64,000 nt of DNA from Nitrospira sp. (GCA_018242765.1 JAFEBH010000021.1:1-64000); one strand, 5' to 3'; shown: positions 1 through 7,782, counted from the first letter of the stretch. Made by a program: numbers and translations. The notes: a model not told the origin generated them from the sequence alone.

Positions 1-1
1 C

Positions 2-817
2 TTAGTACACACTCTTGGCCCCCTGCTGCACCTGGGCCGGGAACGGATCCAGGATGCTCTTCGGCGCGTTGTTCCAGATCACGTCCGCCAGATTCGACAT
101 CCGGCTCACGATCTGCGCCGCGACGCCGCCCGCCGCCCCGAACAACCCGCACCACCCTAACGTCACGAAGCCCCAGTGCAACGGCGCCGCAAACAGCTCA
201 TCCACAAACCAGAACGCATGGCCCCACTCGTTGAGTCCCACGTTCGGCAGAATGAACATCGGCCCCACCACTGCCGCCACCAACGGAAACGACGTCGCCT
301 GGCTGTACAGCGGCAACCGCGTCTGCGCATACAGGTAGCTCGACACGCCGCACGTGATGTACAACGGGAACGTCCCGTAGAACGCCACAATGTGGCTCGC
401 CGTGAAGCTCGTGTCCCGGATGATCACTTGGTGCCACGCCGCATCCTGTTCCAACGTGTAGCTCCCCGCGTAGTACACGCCCCAGATGTAGCACACCAAC
501 CACCCCATCCAGTAAAAGTACCGCTTCAGCTCCAACTTCGGGTCCAGATTCGCCAGGTTCCGATCCCGCGTCACCCAGATCCAGCCGATCGAGGTGGCAA
601 AGAAGATGGCGTTGGCCAGAATGTTGAACCGCCACAGCCCCATCCATACCGACTCAAACTCCGGGGTCATCGAATCCAACCCATGCGAATACCCGAAGGT
701 CCGCTGATACACCACCCAAAACACCCCGATCGCCAACATCGCAAACCAGCCGATCTTCACCGGCTTCGAATCGTACCACTGCGACACATCATATCCCCGC
801 TCGCTTGATGCTGCCAT
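2..817 (-). CDS. amoC: Ammonia monooxygenase subunit C (AmoC)
   Basis: This is the integral-membrane C subunit of the copper enzyme that oxidises ammonia to hydroxylamine. The 271-residue protein is full length for the AmoC/PmoC family. It shows several hydrophobic segments and the family signatures D135-T-S-F-T-A-S-H142 and LNEWGH ending at H200, followed by a conserved FWFVDELFAAPLHWGF stretch. A strong Shine-Dalgarno (AAGGAGG) precedes the ATG. It lies 44 bp downstream of a conserved membrane-anchored gene, and the strand runs off the left edge, so amoA and amoB may follow outside the window (inference). Confusion with PmoC is possible in principle, but the Nitrospira-like surroundings favour a comammox AmoC. 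Comammox genomes often also carry stand-alone amoC copies, which cannot be excluded here. Confidence 0.93.
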   Translation of the reverse strand: MAASSERGYDVSQWYDSKPVKIGWFAMLAIGVFWVVYQRTFGYSHGLDSMTPEFESVWMGLWRFNILANAIFFATSIGWIWVTRDRNLANLDPKLELKRYFYWMGWLVCYIWGVYYAGSYTLEQDAAWHQVIIRDTSFTASHIVAFYGTFPLYITCGVSSYLYAQTRLPLYSQATSFPLVAAVVGPMFILPNVGLNEWGHAFWFVDELFAAPLHWGFVTLGWCGLFGAAGGVAAQIVSRMSNLADVIWNNAPKSILDPFPAQVQQGAKSVY

Positions 818-861
818 GATCGAACCTCCTTGTTAGACCCACCTCCGCATCGATTCAATCC

Positions 862-1521
862 TCAAGAATTGCCCAAGATCCGCCCATTCCTCGATAGTCT
901 TGATTTGGAGAACTCATAACCAATCACGACGAAAAGGAGAATGATGGTTATCGGTCCAATGGTCTTGCGGGCAATTGTCGCGTAATCGATTTGCTGCACC
1001 CGTAACAAATAGGAGGATGAGCTGAAACCTTCCGGCGCAATGATTAACTTATAGAGCCCTTTGGCTAACTTGGCTTCTCCTCGGAGCACTCCGTCCGGAT
1101 GAATCGTGGGCGGCCAGTAGGCAACCGTCTCTTCCTCTGATGTCTCGCTCACTCCCTTGATAACCCGCACGCCTATCGGAAGATTGCGCAGGATCGGATC
1201 GACGAGATCCACCACGAGAAACGTATCGCCTTCACCGGGGATCTCAGTACAGTACTGCGCCTTCGCTGCATGTTGCGGCTGGTAGGCGTTGAAATGAACG
1301 AGATTCCCGCCGACTCGTTGAACACAACTATCCTCTTCTATGGTCACATTGCCATGCGCGCCTGCTAGACCCGGCAGAATCATTGGGAAAACCACGAGCA
1401 CACCGAGAATTTTGCGAGATGGGACTGGTCGCTTCAATCTGATCGGGTTAGGACTCCACATCCCTCGCTGTAGTGTCCCAGCGAGGACAATCAGCGCGAG
1501 ACTTACAATGAAAATCATCAT
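862..1521 (-). CDS. Conserved membrane-anchored periplasmic protein upstream of amoC
   Basis: The 219-residue protein has a hydrophobic N-terminus, a second signal-like hydrophobic segment (about residues 38-55) ending AGAHG, a periplasmic domain with two cysteines (C66 and C91) in the contexts EEDSCVQRVGG and QYCTEIPGEGD, and one transmembrane segment near residues 187-206. I recall similar proteins with the HGNV..EDxCV and YCTEIP motifs in ammonia oxidisers, but I cannot give an experimentally established function. It is not an obvious AmoD/PmoD, because the Cys/Met/His-rich copper site expected for that family is not visible. The start has a good ribosome site (GGAGGTG) 9 bp ahead. It is the first gene of the operon that continues into amoC, which suggests a role in AMO assembly, copper handling or the periplasmic electron path (inference). 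Confidence 0.75.
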   Translation of the reverse strand: MMIFIVSLALIVLAGTLQRGMWSPNPIRLKRPVPSRKILGVLVVFPMILPGLAGAHGNVTIEEDSCVQRVGGNLVHFNAYQPQHAAKAQYCTEIPGEGDTFLVVDLVDPILRNLPIGVRVIKGVSETSEEETVAYWPPTIHPDGVLRGEAKLAKGLYKLIIAPEGFSSSSYLLRVQQIDYATIARKTIGPITIILLFVVIGYEFSKSRLSRNGRILGNS

Positions 1522-1590
1522 CGACTTTCACCTCCTTTCACCCCCATTTAGAAAGCATACTCTGTGAAAGATGAAGGCCTCCTTAGAATT

Positions 1591-1610
1591 TCATGAAGAA
1601 ATCTTCATGA
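1591..1610. promoter_or_regulatory. Perfect inverted repeat upstream of the amoC operon
   Basis: TCATGAAGA and TCTTCATGA are perfect 9-bp arms with a 2-bp centre, about 70 bp upstream of the first codon at 1521. The short spacer suits a dimeric repressor site or a tight hairpin in the leader. No partner is known. Confidence 0.4.
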
Positions 1611-1810
1611 TCATGACTTCGGTTGAACCTATTTCTACTTCTTCTCAAGTGTCTTATTAATCCAACGATCATGTCCTTGTCGTAGCCGGCGTCGGAATAG
1701 ATCCAACTCCATTGCATGACAGCTTCAGTTGGAGACACCAGCCTGCAGCTCATCAGCCAACGCGTACAGCTTCTTTTGTTCAAAGGCTGCTAGATATATT
1801 TCTACCACTA

Positions 1811-1853
1811 TGTCCATAGTTTGTCAAAATATATTATTGACAAACTATGGACA
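1811..1853. promoter_or_regulatory. Palindromic CarH-type operator with divergent TTGACA boxes
   Basis: TGTCCATAGTTTGTCAA (1811-1827) and its exact reverse complement (1837-1853) flank a 9-bp AT-rich centre. Within each arm TGTC recurs after exactly 11 bp. The same TGTCCA-N4-TTGTCA pattern occurs twice beside the CarH-like regulator at 14065. Each arm also holds TTGACA reading outward. Rightward, TTGACA at 1837 is followed after 17-18 bp by a weak -10 (near 1860) in front of glutathione peroxidase. Leftward, TTGACA (1827-1822) is followed after 17 bp by TAGAAA, facing the amoC operon. The rest of 1522-1911 holds no gene I can support. Confidence 0.65.
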
Positions 1854-1911
1854 CTCCAGATACTTTTACGAAAAGCTTGCCAGTTACTGCCATGGAAAGG
1901 AGACGCTCATC

Positions 1912-2532
1912 ATGTTGATCTACTTAAAAATTCTCTTTGCCCTCCCTGGCCTTATCCTGCTGGGACTAGGGTTTAGTGCGTTCTCGACCTCGAAAACCTA
2001 TGCGCACGAGAAACAATCCAATGCGCCCTTACATGCTGGGGTCACGACGGCACCTCTCTATGGATTTCGTCTCCCAGATATCGACGGCCATCCTGTCGAT
2101 CTCAAGACATTCAAGGGTAAGGTGCTGCTCATTGTGAATACCGCAAGCATGTGCGGCAATACGCCGCAGTATGCCGACCTCCAGGAAATGTACGAGCGGT
2201 ATCAGGAACGGGGATTTGAGGTCCTGGCATTTCCGGCCAACGACTTCGGGCAGCAAGAGCCGGGCACAAACCAAGAAATTAAAGGATTCTGCTACACCAG
2301 ATACAGCATCAGTTTCCCCCTGTTTTCTAAAATCAGCGTGGTGGGGAAAGACAAGCATCCACTCTACCGATACTTGACCGAGCAGAGTGCGTTCCCTGGC
2401 CGTGTGACGTGGAACTTCCAGAAATACTTAGTGGATCGCTCCGGGAACGTCATCGGAAAATATGACCCCGGAATGAATCCTTTGTCACCCACCATTCTGG
2501 CCGATGTGGAGAAAGCCTTGACGGCAAGCTGA
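1912..2532 (+). CDS. Glutathione peroxidase-family thiol peroxidase, membrane-anchored or exported
   Basis: The protein reduces hydroperoxides using a catalytic cysteine. Visible family features are the peroxidatic Cys81 in NTASMCGNTPQY (the position of selenocysteine in other members), the FPANDFGQQEPG motif with its glutamine, and WNFQKYLVDRSG with the active-site tryptophan. The first 30 residues form a signal peptide or membrane anchor, so it probably acts at the periplasmic face. ATG 1912 was chosen over the upstream ATG at 1729 because GGAAAGGAG lies just ahead of it and the longer start would run through the palindromic operator. It leads a plus-strand run with two adhesin-E-like genes. 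The operator upstream suggests induction by light via the B12 regulator at 14065 (inference). The electron donor in vivo is more likely thioredoxin than glutathione, as for most bacterial Cys-type members. Confidence 0.9.
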   Translation: MLIYLKILFALPGLILLGLGFSAFSTSKTYAHEKQSNAPLHAGVTTAPLYGFRLPDIDGHPVDLKTFKGKVLLIVNTASMCGNTPQYADLQEMYERYQERGFEVLAFPANDFGQQEPGTNQEIKGFCYTRYSISFPLFSKISVVGKDKHPLYRYLTEQSAFPGRVTWNFQKYLVDRSGNVIGKYDPGMNPLSPTILADVEKALTAS

Positions 2533-2558
2533 CGGTCTGCGCCGACAAGGAATGACGC

Positions 2559-3005
2559 ATGCTGAGGAATCGGCTTCATCTCAAGATTGGTCTTGGTCTC
2601 GGCCTGTTTCTATATCACGCACCGGTCACCGGCCTTGCAGCGGATGAGTGGGTGCGAGTTGGGGGAACACATAAATACGACCGCTACGTGAATATGACCA
2701 GTATTGGGGCATGGGGACCAACAGTCACTCTTTGGACGCTTCGGGACTTTCGAGTAGAGCGGGCTATCCCACGTGGTCCCTACCGGTCATTGAAGATCAA
2801 ACGGCAATATCACTGTGACCAACGAAAGAGCCGGCCCCTCTACGTCCGGTACTACCCGCTAGCCTTGGCGCAAGGCCCTGTCCTCTACGCGGCGCCAGCC
2901 ACGCGTGAGTGGTCACGTGTGGTTCCGGGCAGCGACGACGATACGGAAATGAAAGTCGCCTGCCGCACAGTCCTGCCGGCGTTACGTCCGGATAACAGAG
3001 GCTAA
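2559..3005 (+). CDS. Secreted surface-adhesin protein E-like protein (copy 1)
   Basis: A 148-residue protein with a signal peptide (about residues 1-28, ending GLAADEW). The mature part begins with the EWVRVGGT..Y..Y pattern and has one cysteine in YHCDQRKSR and another near the end (VACRT), as in the surface-adhesin protein E domain. It is a diverged paralogue of the next gene: both share EW-x-(K/R)-(I/V)-G, a conserved Y/Y pair, a VT..L.D.R segment and (D)CxxRKS. The function of these small exported domains outside Haemophilus is unknown. It begins 26 bp after the peroxidase gene with an AAGGA ribosome site, so co-transcription is likely. Confidence 0.7.
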   Translation: MLRNRLHLKIGLGLGLFLYHAPVTGLAADEWVRVGGTHKYDRYVNMTSIGAWGPTVTLWTLRDFRVERAIPRGPYRSLKIKRQYHCDQRKSRPLYVRYYPLALAQGPVLYAAPATREWSRVVPGSDDDTEMKVACRTVLPALRPDNRG

Positions 3006-3006
3006 T

Positions 3007-3432
3007 ATGCAACCACTATTGATGTTGATGGTACTGAGTTATGGAATGATGGCGGCCTGTACAGGGGGTGAGACACCGTCCGGTTCACCACCAAGCGTCG
3101 CAGCGGAGTGGACCAAGATCGGAGAGACCGAGACCTATGTCTATTATGCTGATCACGGCAGTATTCGGAAGACGGACGAGACCGTCACGATGACAGACCT
3201 CTTCGACTATAGGACTAACCAGACGGAAGGTGGCATCCCCGCGCTTTCAAAAATCACTCTGCGGGAATATGACTGTCAGAACCGCAAAAGCCAACCAGTG
3301 AAAACGACATGGTTTCCCGACCATATGGGTTCAGGAGCTGCAGGACGCACCACTGGAGCCACAGGCCAATTAACGACCTCGGCCAGTGGCACGGCTACTG
3401 CCGCGCTCATGACGATCGCGTGTGGACGTTGA
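3007..3432 (+). CDS. Surface-adhesin protein E-like lipoprotein (copy 2)
   Basis: A 141-residue protein starting 1 bp after the previous stop. The N-terminus has a short hydrophobic stretch ending MMAACTGG, a plausible lipobox with Cys18, so the mature protein would be lipid-anchored. The domain repeats the EWTKIGETETYVYY pattern and ends with MTIACGR; C(QNRKSQ) is shared with the neighbouring paralogue. A Gly/Thr/Ser-rich segment lies before the C-terminal cysteine. The pair probably arose by tandem duplication. No function can be assigned from sequence. Confidence 0.7.
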   Translation: MQPLLMLMVLSYGMMAACTGGETPSGSPPSVAAEWTKIGETETYVYYADHGSIRKTDETVTMTDLFDYRTNQTEGGIPALSKITLREYDCQNRKSQPVKTTWFPDHMGSGAAGRTTGATGQLTTSASGTATAALMTIACGR

Positions 3433-3520
3433 GAAGTTGTTCAAGACGTTAGTCAAAGTCTGCTCGGTATCGGGCTGGTGATCCAATACGTCCAGGAAAC
3501 ACTGATCGCTCAAGTCAAGA

Positions 3521-4771
3521 TTAAGCGTAATCGGACAGGATGGCCTCAGCTGCTTTCCGTCCCGACAACAGGGCCCCATCCAGCGTCCCGCTTTCCCGGT
3601 AATCTCCGCAAAGATACAGCCCCTCAGCCTGACGCGGTGAGATGGTGCGGTTCCCAGGTGAACACGCATTGAGTGGGGGCAGCGCACGCTGAATGCGATC
3701 GGTCCGCAGATGACGCCATTCGTTGATCTGCGAGCCGAACCAAGAGCAAAGATGTCCCTGTACCGTTTGTGACAGATCAGTGTGCGTATCAATCTGTTCA
3801 GCCACGGTTACTGAGATCAAGGCGCGCCCAGACGGCGCGTATGAGGGCGCTGCTTCACTCAAGACACAGACCGTCCGGACCACCCCATCACCGTCCCCAT
3901 TTAACATCAACCAGGGTCCTCGTTGCGGAGCAGCGGGGGCATCGAAATAGAGCGTAACTGAGCCACGAGCTGAGGCGCTTGGTCTGTCATCTCCACGCAA
4001 ACGGGCCGCAGTCGCGTCATCCGTCGCCACCACGAGGACATCGGCTGCAAGCTGTTCCCCGGACTCCAACATCGCGCTGGATCCCTGAATCCGTTGGACG
4101 GTTTGGTTCAAGCGGATTGTCCCCGGGTTCAGGTTGGCTGCGAGTTGTTGTGCAACGGCGCCCATACCGTCTCGCGGTAAGGCAGTAACTCCTCGGCAGA
4201 AAGCCCCCCAGACCAGCTCAAAAATCCAGTAAGGCGTGCTCAATTCCGTTTCCAAGAATACGCTGCTGAGAAACGGTCGAAAAAAATGCATCACCATAGC
4301 GTCCGAAAAGTCATAAGCCCGCAATACATCGCGAGTCGGCTGGGTAGGGTCTTTCATCTGAGAGACGGGGTGCTGCTGCAAGATGTCTCGTCGCATACGC
4401 AGCATCCTGAACTTGTCGGCAAGTGAGCCAATGGGACTGAGCAACATCTCTGGAAGATCTTGCGGCCGGCGAAAGGGATCGCTCATTACGTGAAAGCGGC
4501 CGGCGTGGCGAATGAGGGCTCCGGGGTGGAACGGCATGAGCTTCAATGCAGAATAGTTCAACGCCTCGCGCGCTTCCGGATAGCCGGCAAGAAGGACCTG
4601 AAATCCACGATCGAGTTGAAAGCCCTCGACACGATCCGTACGGGCACGTCCTCCGATGCCATCGGACGCTTCAAGGACCGTGCAAGCGAGGCCTGCGTTT
4701 GTCAGACGACGCGTGCAGGCTAATCCGGCAACGCCGGCCCCGATGATGAGCACGTTTGGAGTTGCGGACAT
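3521..4771 (-). CDS. NAD(P)/FAD-dependent oxidoreductase, amine-oxidase/phytoene-desaturase-like
   Basis: A 416-residue flavoprotein. The N-terminus has the dinucleotide-binding motif VLIIGAGVAGLACTRRL followed by EASDGIGGRARTDR, and the C-terminus has the FAD-closing motif GLYLCGDYRESGTLDGALLSGRKAA, as in protoporphyrinogen oxidase, phytoene desaturase and monoamine oxidase relatives. The substrate is not identifiable. It is the last gene of the minus-strand cluster that begins near 13655. Flavin amine-oxidase-like genes are common members of LitR/CarH light-induced clusters next to photolyase and TIGR01777 genes, which agrees with the context here. It lies 86 bp downstream of the chelatase gene. 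Confidence 0.85.
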   Translation of the reverse strand: MSATPNVLIIGAGVAGLACTRRLTNAGLACTVLEASDGIGGRARTDRVEGFQLDRGFQVLLAGYPEAREALNYSALKLMPFHPGALIRHAGRFHVMSDPFRRPQDLPEMLLSPIGSLADKFRMLRMRRDILQQHPVSQMKDPTQPTRDVLRAYDFSDAMVMHFFRPFLSSVFLETELSTPYWIFELVWGAFCRGVTALPRDGMGAVAQQLAANLNPGTIRLNQTVQRIQGSSAMLESGEQLAADVLVVATDDATAARLRGDDRPSASARGSVTLYFDAPAAPQRGPWLMLNGDGDGVVRTVCVLSEAAPSYAPSGRALISVTVAEQIDTHTDLSQTVQGHLCSWFGSQINEWRHLRTDRIQRALPPLNACSPGNRTISPRQAEGLYLCGDYRESGTLDGALLSGRKAAEAILSDYA

Positions 4772-4857
4772 GGTGAGTTATTTCACCTCTTGAGCCACTG
4801 GAGACATGCGGCCTCTTCGGCCGTCACATTTTCCCGGCCTTGTCGTCGAAGAACCTG

Positions 4858-5367
4858 TCACGACCATCTCCGTAGCTGCTCCGTCAAAGTCTTCGCGATC
4901 AGTTGCAAATCGAATGGCCAGGCATAGCGTAATTCGACATCGGGATACTTCGGCCTGAGCTGCTCAAGAATCTCCGGTATCTCGACTTCCGAATGGGAAC
5001 CGCCCGGCGTGAACATCGTGGTCAACACGGTAATGGATGTCGCCCCTTGTTTCACCACATCCTCCACTGCTTCTTCCAATGTCGGAGCGCAGAACTCGTT
5101 GTAGGCCATGGCAAACAAGACATCACCCAGATGTGGGCGCAGTACGGCCCCCACGGCCTCTAATCCCGATTGGTAAGGATCGGTCGCTTTAGTTCGTGGC
5201 CAACGACGGATTTTCTGATCCAATTCCAGTTCTTCAGGGGACGGAGGCTGTTTCGCCGCACGCCGTTGGGCTTCCAATCGTTTCAATTTCGTGACCAGAT
5301 CCTGCGGGCAGTCTTTGGGGATGCCACCATGACCTACAAGAATAACCCCCTTCATCGAATCACTCAT
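4858..5367 (-). CDS. cbiX: CbiX-type sirohydrochlorin chelatase
   Basis: A 169-residue class II chelatase, predicted to insert cobalt or ferrous iron into sirohydrochlorin (B12 or sirohaem synthesis). The metal-binding histidine pattern is visible: H13 in ILVGHGGIP and H125 in FTPGGSHSEVEIPEIL. The protein is slightly longer than the short CbiX form because of a charged insertion at residues 25-65. It has a good ribosome site (AGGAG). Its place in a cluster divergent from a B12-dependent photoreceptor gene is suggestive, since cobalamin is that regulator's cofactor. The metal cannot be told from sequence, and a role in sirohaem supply for nitrite reduction is an alternative. Confidence 0.8.
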   Translation of the reverse strand: MSDSMKGVILVGHGGIPKDCPQDLVTKLKRLEAQRRAAKQPPSPEELELDQKIRRWPRTKATDPYQSGLEAVGAVLRPHLGDVLFAMAYNEFCAPTLEEAVEDVVKQGATSITVLTTMFTPGGSHSEVEIPEILEQLRPKYPDVELRYAWPFDLQLIAKTLTEQLRRWS

Positions 5368-5451
5368 AAGTTTCGTCTCCTATGGCTAATGCGCACGGCG
5401 TTTCATGGCCGTGCAATTGTGTGAGAACCGACCGATCCTTTGCCAAATACT

Positions 5452-5655
5452 TCACGGAGCCGTTTCGAGACGCAAATCATCAAAGTATGTGACGGCATCG
5501 GACTTGGTCCACAGCCCAACACGCCCCTTGGCAAACGTTCGATCACAGAGTGCAAAAGCGGGCGATAGACGGCCGAACAGGAGAACGAGCACATAGACAT
5601 ACCCTACCCGCATTGAGAGGTCGAGTAGAGATGCCTCGTGTTTATGGACGCTCAT
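5452..5655 (-). CDS. Short exported protein with orphan concanavalin-like C-terminal motif (possible remnant)
   Basis: The start ATGA (5655) overlaps the stop of the preceding gene, giving a 67-residue product. Residues 16-36 form a signal peptide (VGYVYVLVLLFGRLSPAFA). The tail GRVGLWTKSDAVTYFDDLRL resembles the final strand of LamG/DUF1080-type concanavalin-like domains, which normally follows about 150 residues of fold that are absent here. It may be the product of an internal in-frame deletion that joined the signal peptide to the domain end. It could still be translated. I treat it as a probable remnant. Confidence 0.5.
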   Translation of the reverse strand: MSVHKHEASLLDLSMRVGYVYVLVLLFGRLSPAFALCDRTFAKGRVGLWTKSDAVTYFDDLRLETAP

Positions 5656-6389
5656 CGCCATGTAACTTCTTCCCAACAGAGATGGATGAAGGTCTCGTAC
5701 GGTGGAAAATTTCTTGTGTTCTGCTCTTTGGATCGAACCCACAGATCGATTTCCATCCCAGCCGGATCGGTCTCACCTCCCGGTAGCATGCGTTTCACCG
5801 GATACTGAACCTGATGGGTATCAGGATCCCGGGAGCGTTCCATCACCATAAAATGCGCGTCATAGTCTTTATAAAGCACCTCATCATTTCTGTAGACGGT
5901 GGCGGTTCCCCAGCCTGCCAAGTACAACCAGGTCTTGGGATAGAGGGGATCGCCGTTATTCGAATCGCCGTGCTCATAGACCCTCGTGGCAATTCCACCA
6001 TCGTGGAACGGCTGTTTCGCGGCGAAGCGGTCAAAGACGATCCGATAGTGATCCGTTTCTTCCGTAAATTGCGCAATCACACGGCCACTATTCAGCACCT
6101 CGTTCACCTCGATATTAATGCTGCCCTGTACCGGAGTGAGATGCTTGCCGGCATAATCAAGATGGTCCCAAGGTGATTGATCCTTCATGCTGCCGATCAA
6201 CAGCGGGGCCGCACCTGTGAGTCTGAACATTCCACTGTAGAACGGGTGTTCGGCAGCTTTAAAAATCCTGGTGCCCTCTGTTTCTTTCGGCGTGCCAAAT
6301 ACACCTTCCTCTGCGAAGGCGATGGGTAGGACCGCACTACTGATCGCGAAACTCACCGCACAGAGCCACTGCATTCTCAGCGAGATCAT
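5652..6389 (-). CDS. Secreted protein of unknown function in the photolyase cluster
   Basis: A 245-residue protein with a clear Sec signal peptide (about residues 1-26, cut after AFA). The mature part is rich in aromatic and acidic residues, with motifs such as HPFYSGMFRLTGAAPLLIGS, YPKTWLYLAGWGTATVYRNDEVLYKDYDAHFMVMERSRD and a C-terminal FPPYETFIHLCWEEVTWR. I do not recognise a named domain; a beta-rich periplasmic fold seems likely. The ribosome site AAAGGAGG sits 6 bp before the ATG. It is located between a 124-residue unknown and the short remnant, in the same orientation, so it belongs to the predicted light-induced operon. Confidence 0.75.
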   Translation of the reverse strand: MISLRMQWLCAVSFAISSAVLPIAFAEEGVFGTPKETEGTRIFKAAEHPFYSGMFRLTGAAPLLIGSMKDQSPWDHLDYAGKHLTPVQGSINIEVNEVLNSGRVIAQFTEETDHYRIVFDRFAAKQPFHDGGIATRVYEHGDSNNGDPLYPKTWLYLAGWGTATVYRNDEVLYKDYDAHFMVMERSRDPDTHQVQYPVKRMLPGGETDPAGMEIDLWVRSKEQNTRNFPPYETFIHLCWEEVTWR

Positions 6390-6441
6390 AGTCCTCCTTT
6401 GCCTCGTGTGTATCCGAGTTCGATCTGTAGAGACACCATCT

Positions 6442-6816
6442 TCACAGGCTCACAGAGTCCGTCGGGGCTAAGTATTCTTGGAGATTGGTTTTCCCATAGC
6501 GACTCCCCGGGTACACGGTTCGAATAAACTTCGCCACGAGGGCCATCAGTTTCTTCACCGCAGGGGTTTTTTCAGGATCTGTGGCAGGCAGCAACCGCAC
6601 GGTGATGGCTTTCTCGTGTAGCTTGAGCTGGATAAAGAAGTTGGTTGAGGTGCCCTGTTCGATCGCCACAGACTCGAGCAAAGCATCCTTGCCGCTTCTA
6701 GAGAGATAGAATTCTTGAACCTTGAGCATCTCGGCTCCAGTCCGTTGAAGAATTGGCGTGAAATGCTGATACAACGCCTGAAGATCTCCGACTGCTTCTA
6801 TGACAGCGTGCGGCAT
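6442..6816 (-). CDS. Conserved hypothetical protein, 124 aa
   Basis: A small cytoplasmic-looking protein without signal peptide or membrane segment. The pattern is a helical N-terminus (VIEAVGDLQALYQHFTPILQ), a strand-rich middle (FFIQLKLHEKAITVRLLPATD) and a helical region followed by PGSRYGKTNLQEYLAP. I do not recognise the family. A good ribosome site (AAAGGAA) precedes the start, and it lies 12 bp after the DUF523/DUF1722 gene in the same operon, so it was probably kept as part of the photo-stress cluster. Confidence 0.7.
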   Translation of the reverse strand: MPHAVIEAVGDLQALYQHFTPILQRTGAEMLKVQEFYLSRSGKDALLESVAIEQGTSTNFFIQLKLHEKAITVRLLPATDPEKTPAVKKLMALVAKFIRTVYPGSRYGKTNLQEYLAPTDSVSL

Positions 6817-6828
6817 GTCCGTTCCTTT

Positions 6829-7782
6829 CTACACATGATTCCGCAACATCAGTTCCTTGGGATGCGGATGAAGATACACCTGGTCACGGATGTAGCTCAC
6901 GTCGAAGACCTGAACGTAGTGCTTCAGCAGCGTCAACGGAACGATCAGGGGAGTGAGTCCCTGATGATAGTCATTGATCACACCCAACAGCTCGGCCTTT
7001 TCACGTGGACTCATTCGTTTCTTGAAGTGGCCGACGATATGTTGCAAGACATTCACATGTTTCCGTACCGTCGCTCTCACGGCCAACGTCTTCATAAAGA
7101 GATCGGCATACTTCACCGTCAGGTCCTTAGGGCGATACCGTTCTGCCTGAGCGACGAGCTGCCCCATCGTCTTGTAGTGCTGTGGGCTGTGGGACAGCAA
7201 CAAATACTTGTGGATCGTGTGAAAGCGAATGAGCTCTTGCCTGTTGAGCCCATTTTGTAGCAGGTCCTGCAGTCGACGATAGCAAAACACACGCTCGATA
7301 AAGTTCTCTCTGAGTGCCGAGTCGCAGAGCCTGCCTTCCTCTTCGACAGGAATAAGAGGAAATGCATCTCGAAAGGCCTTTGCGAAGACTCCCGCGCCAC
7401 TGTGACTCGGCATCCCCTGCGGCGTATACACACGCACCCGTTCGACCCCGCAACTGGGTGAACCTCGTTTGAAGACAAAACCTGAGAGGTTCAATTTGTT
7501 GAGAGCGTCGAGACGCTCCTCAATCATCGTCTCCATCGCGGCAGTGTGATCCTGCTGGCTCGTAATCGTGATGAGTCGGGGTTGCCGTGGATTCCCAACC
7601 AACCGCATGGCTTCGCGAGGGATACCCAATCCCGCTTCCACCTCGGGACAGACTGATACCCACTCGACATAACGACCCAATACATCCGTCAGGAAATGGT
7701 CCTGTTTATGTCCTCCGTCGAAGCGAACTTCATCTCCGAGCAGACACCGGCTGATGCCAAGGCGAATCGGGGAAGCCGTCAT
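6829..7782 (-). CDS. DUF523 and DUF1722 fusion protein (YbgA-like)
   Basis: A 317-residue protein. The N-terminal DUF523 half has GISRCLLGDEVRFDGGHK, CPEVEAGLGIPRE and KRGSPSCGVERV, with conserved cysteines that suggest metal or cluster binding. The C-terminal DUF1722 half is helical (RFHTIHKYLLLSHSPQHYKTMGQL). This fusion is a recurrent partner of phr genes and of LitR/CarH clusters; its biochemical role is not settled. The start at 7782 was chosen because it gives an ATGA overlap with the photolyase stop and begins exactly at the DUF523 domain, whereas the upstream in-frame ATG lies within the photolyase gene. Confidence 0.88.
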   Translation of the reverse strand: MTASPIRLGISRCLLGDEVRFDGGHKQDHFLTDVLGRYVEWVSVCPEVEAGLGIPREAMRLVGNPRQPRLITITSQQDHTAAMETMIEERLDALNKLNLSGFVFKRGSPSCGVERVRVYTPQGMPSHSGAGVFAKAFRDAFPLIPVEEEGRLCDSALRENFIERVFCYRRLQDLLQNGLNRQELIRFHTIHKYLLLSHSPQHYKTMGQLVAQAERYRPKDLTVKYADLFMKTLAVRATVRKHVNVLQHIVGHFKKRMSPREKAELLGVINDYHQGLTPLIVPLTLLKHYVQVFDVSYIRDQVYLHPHPKELMLRNHV

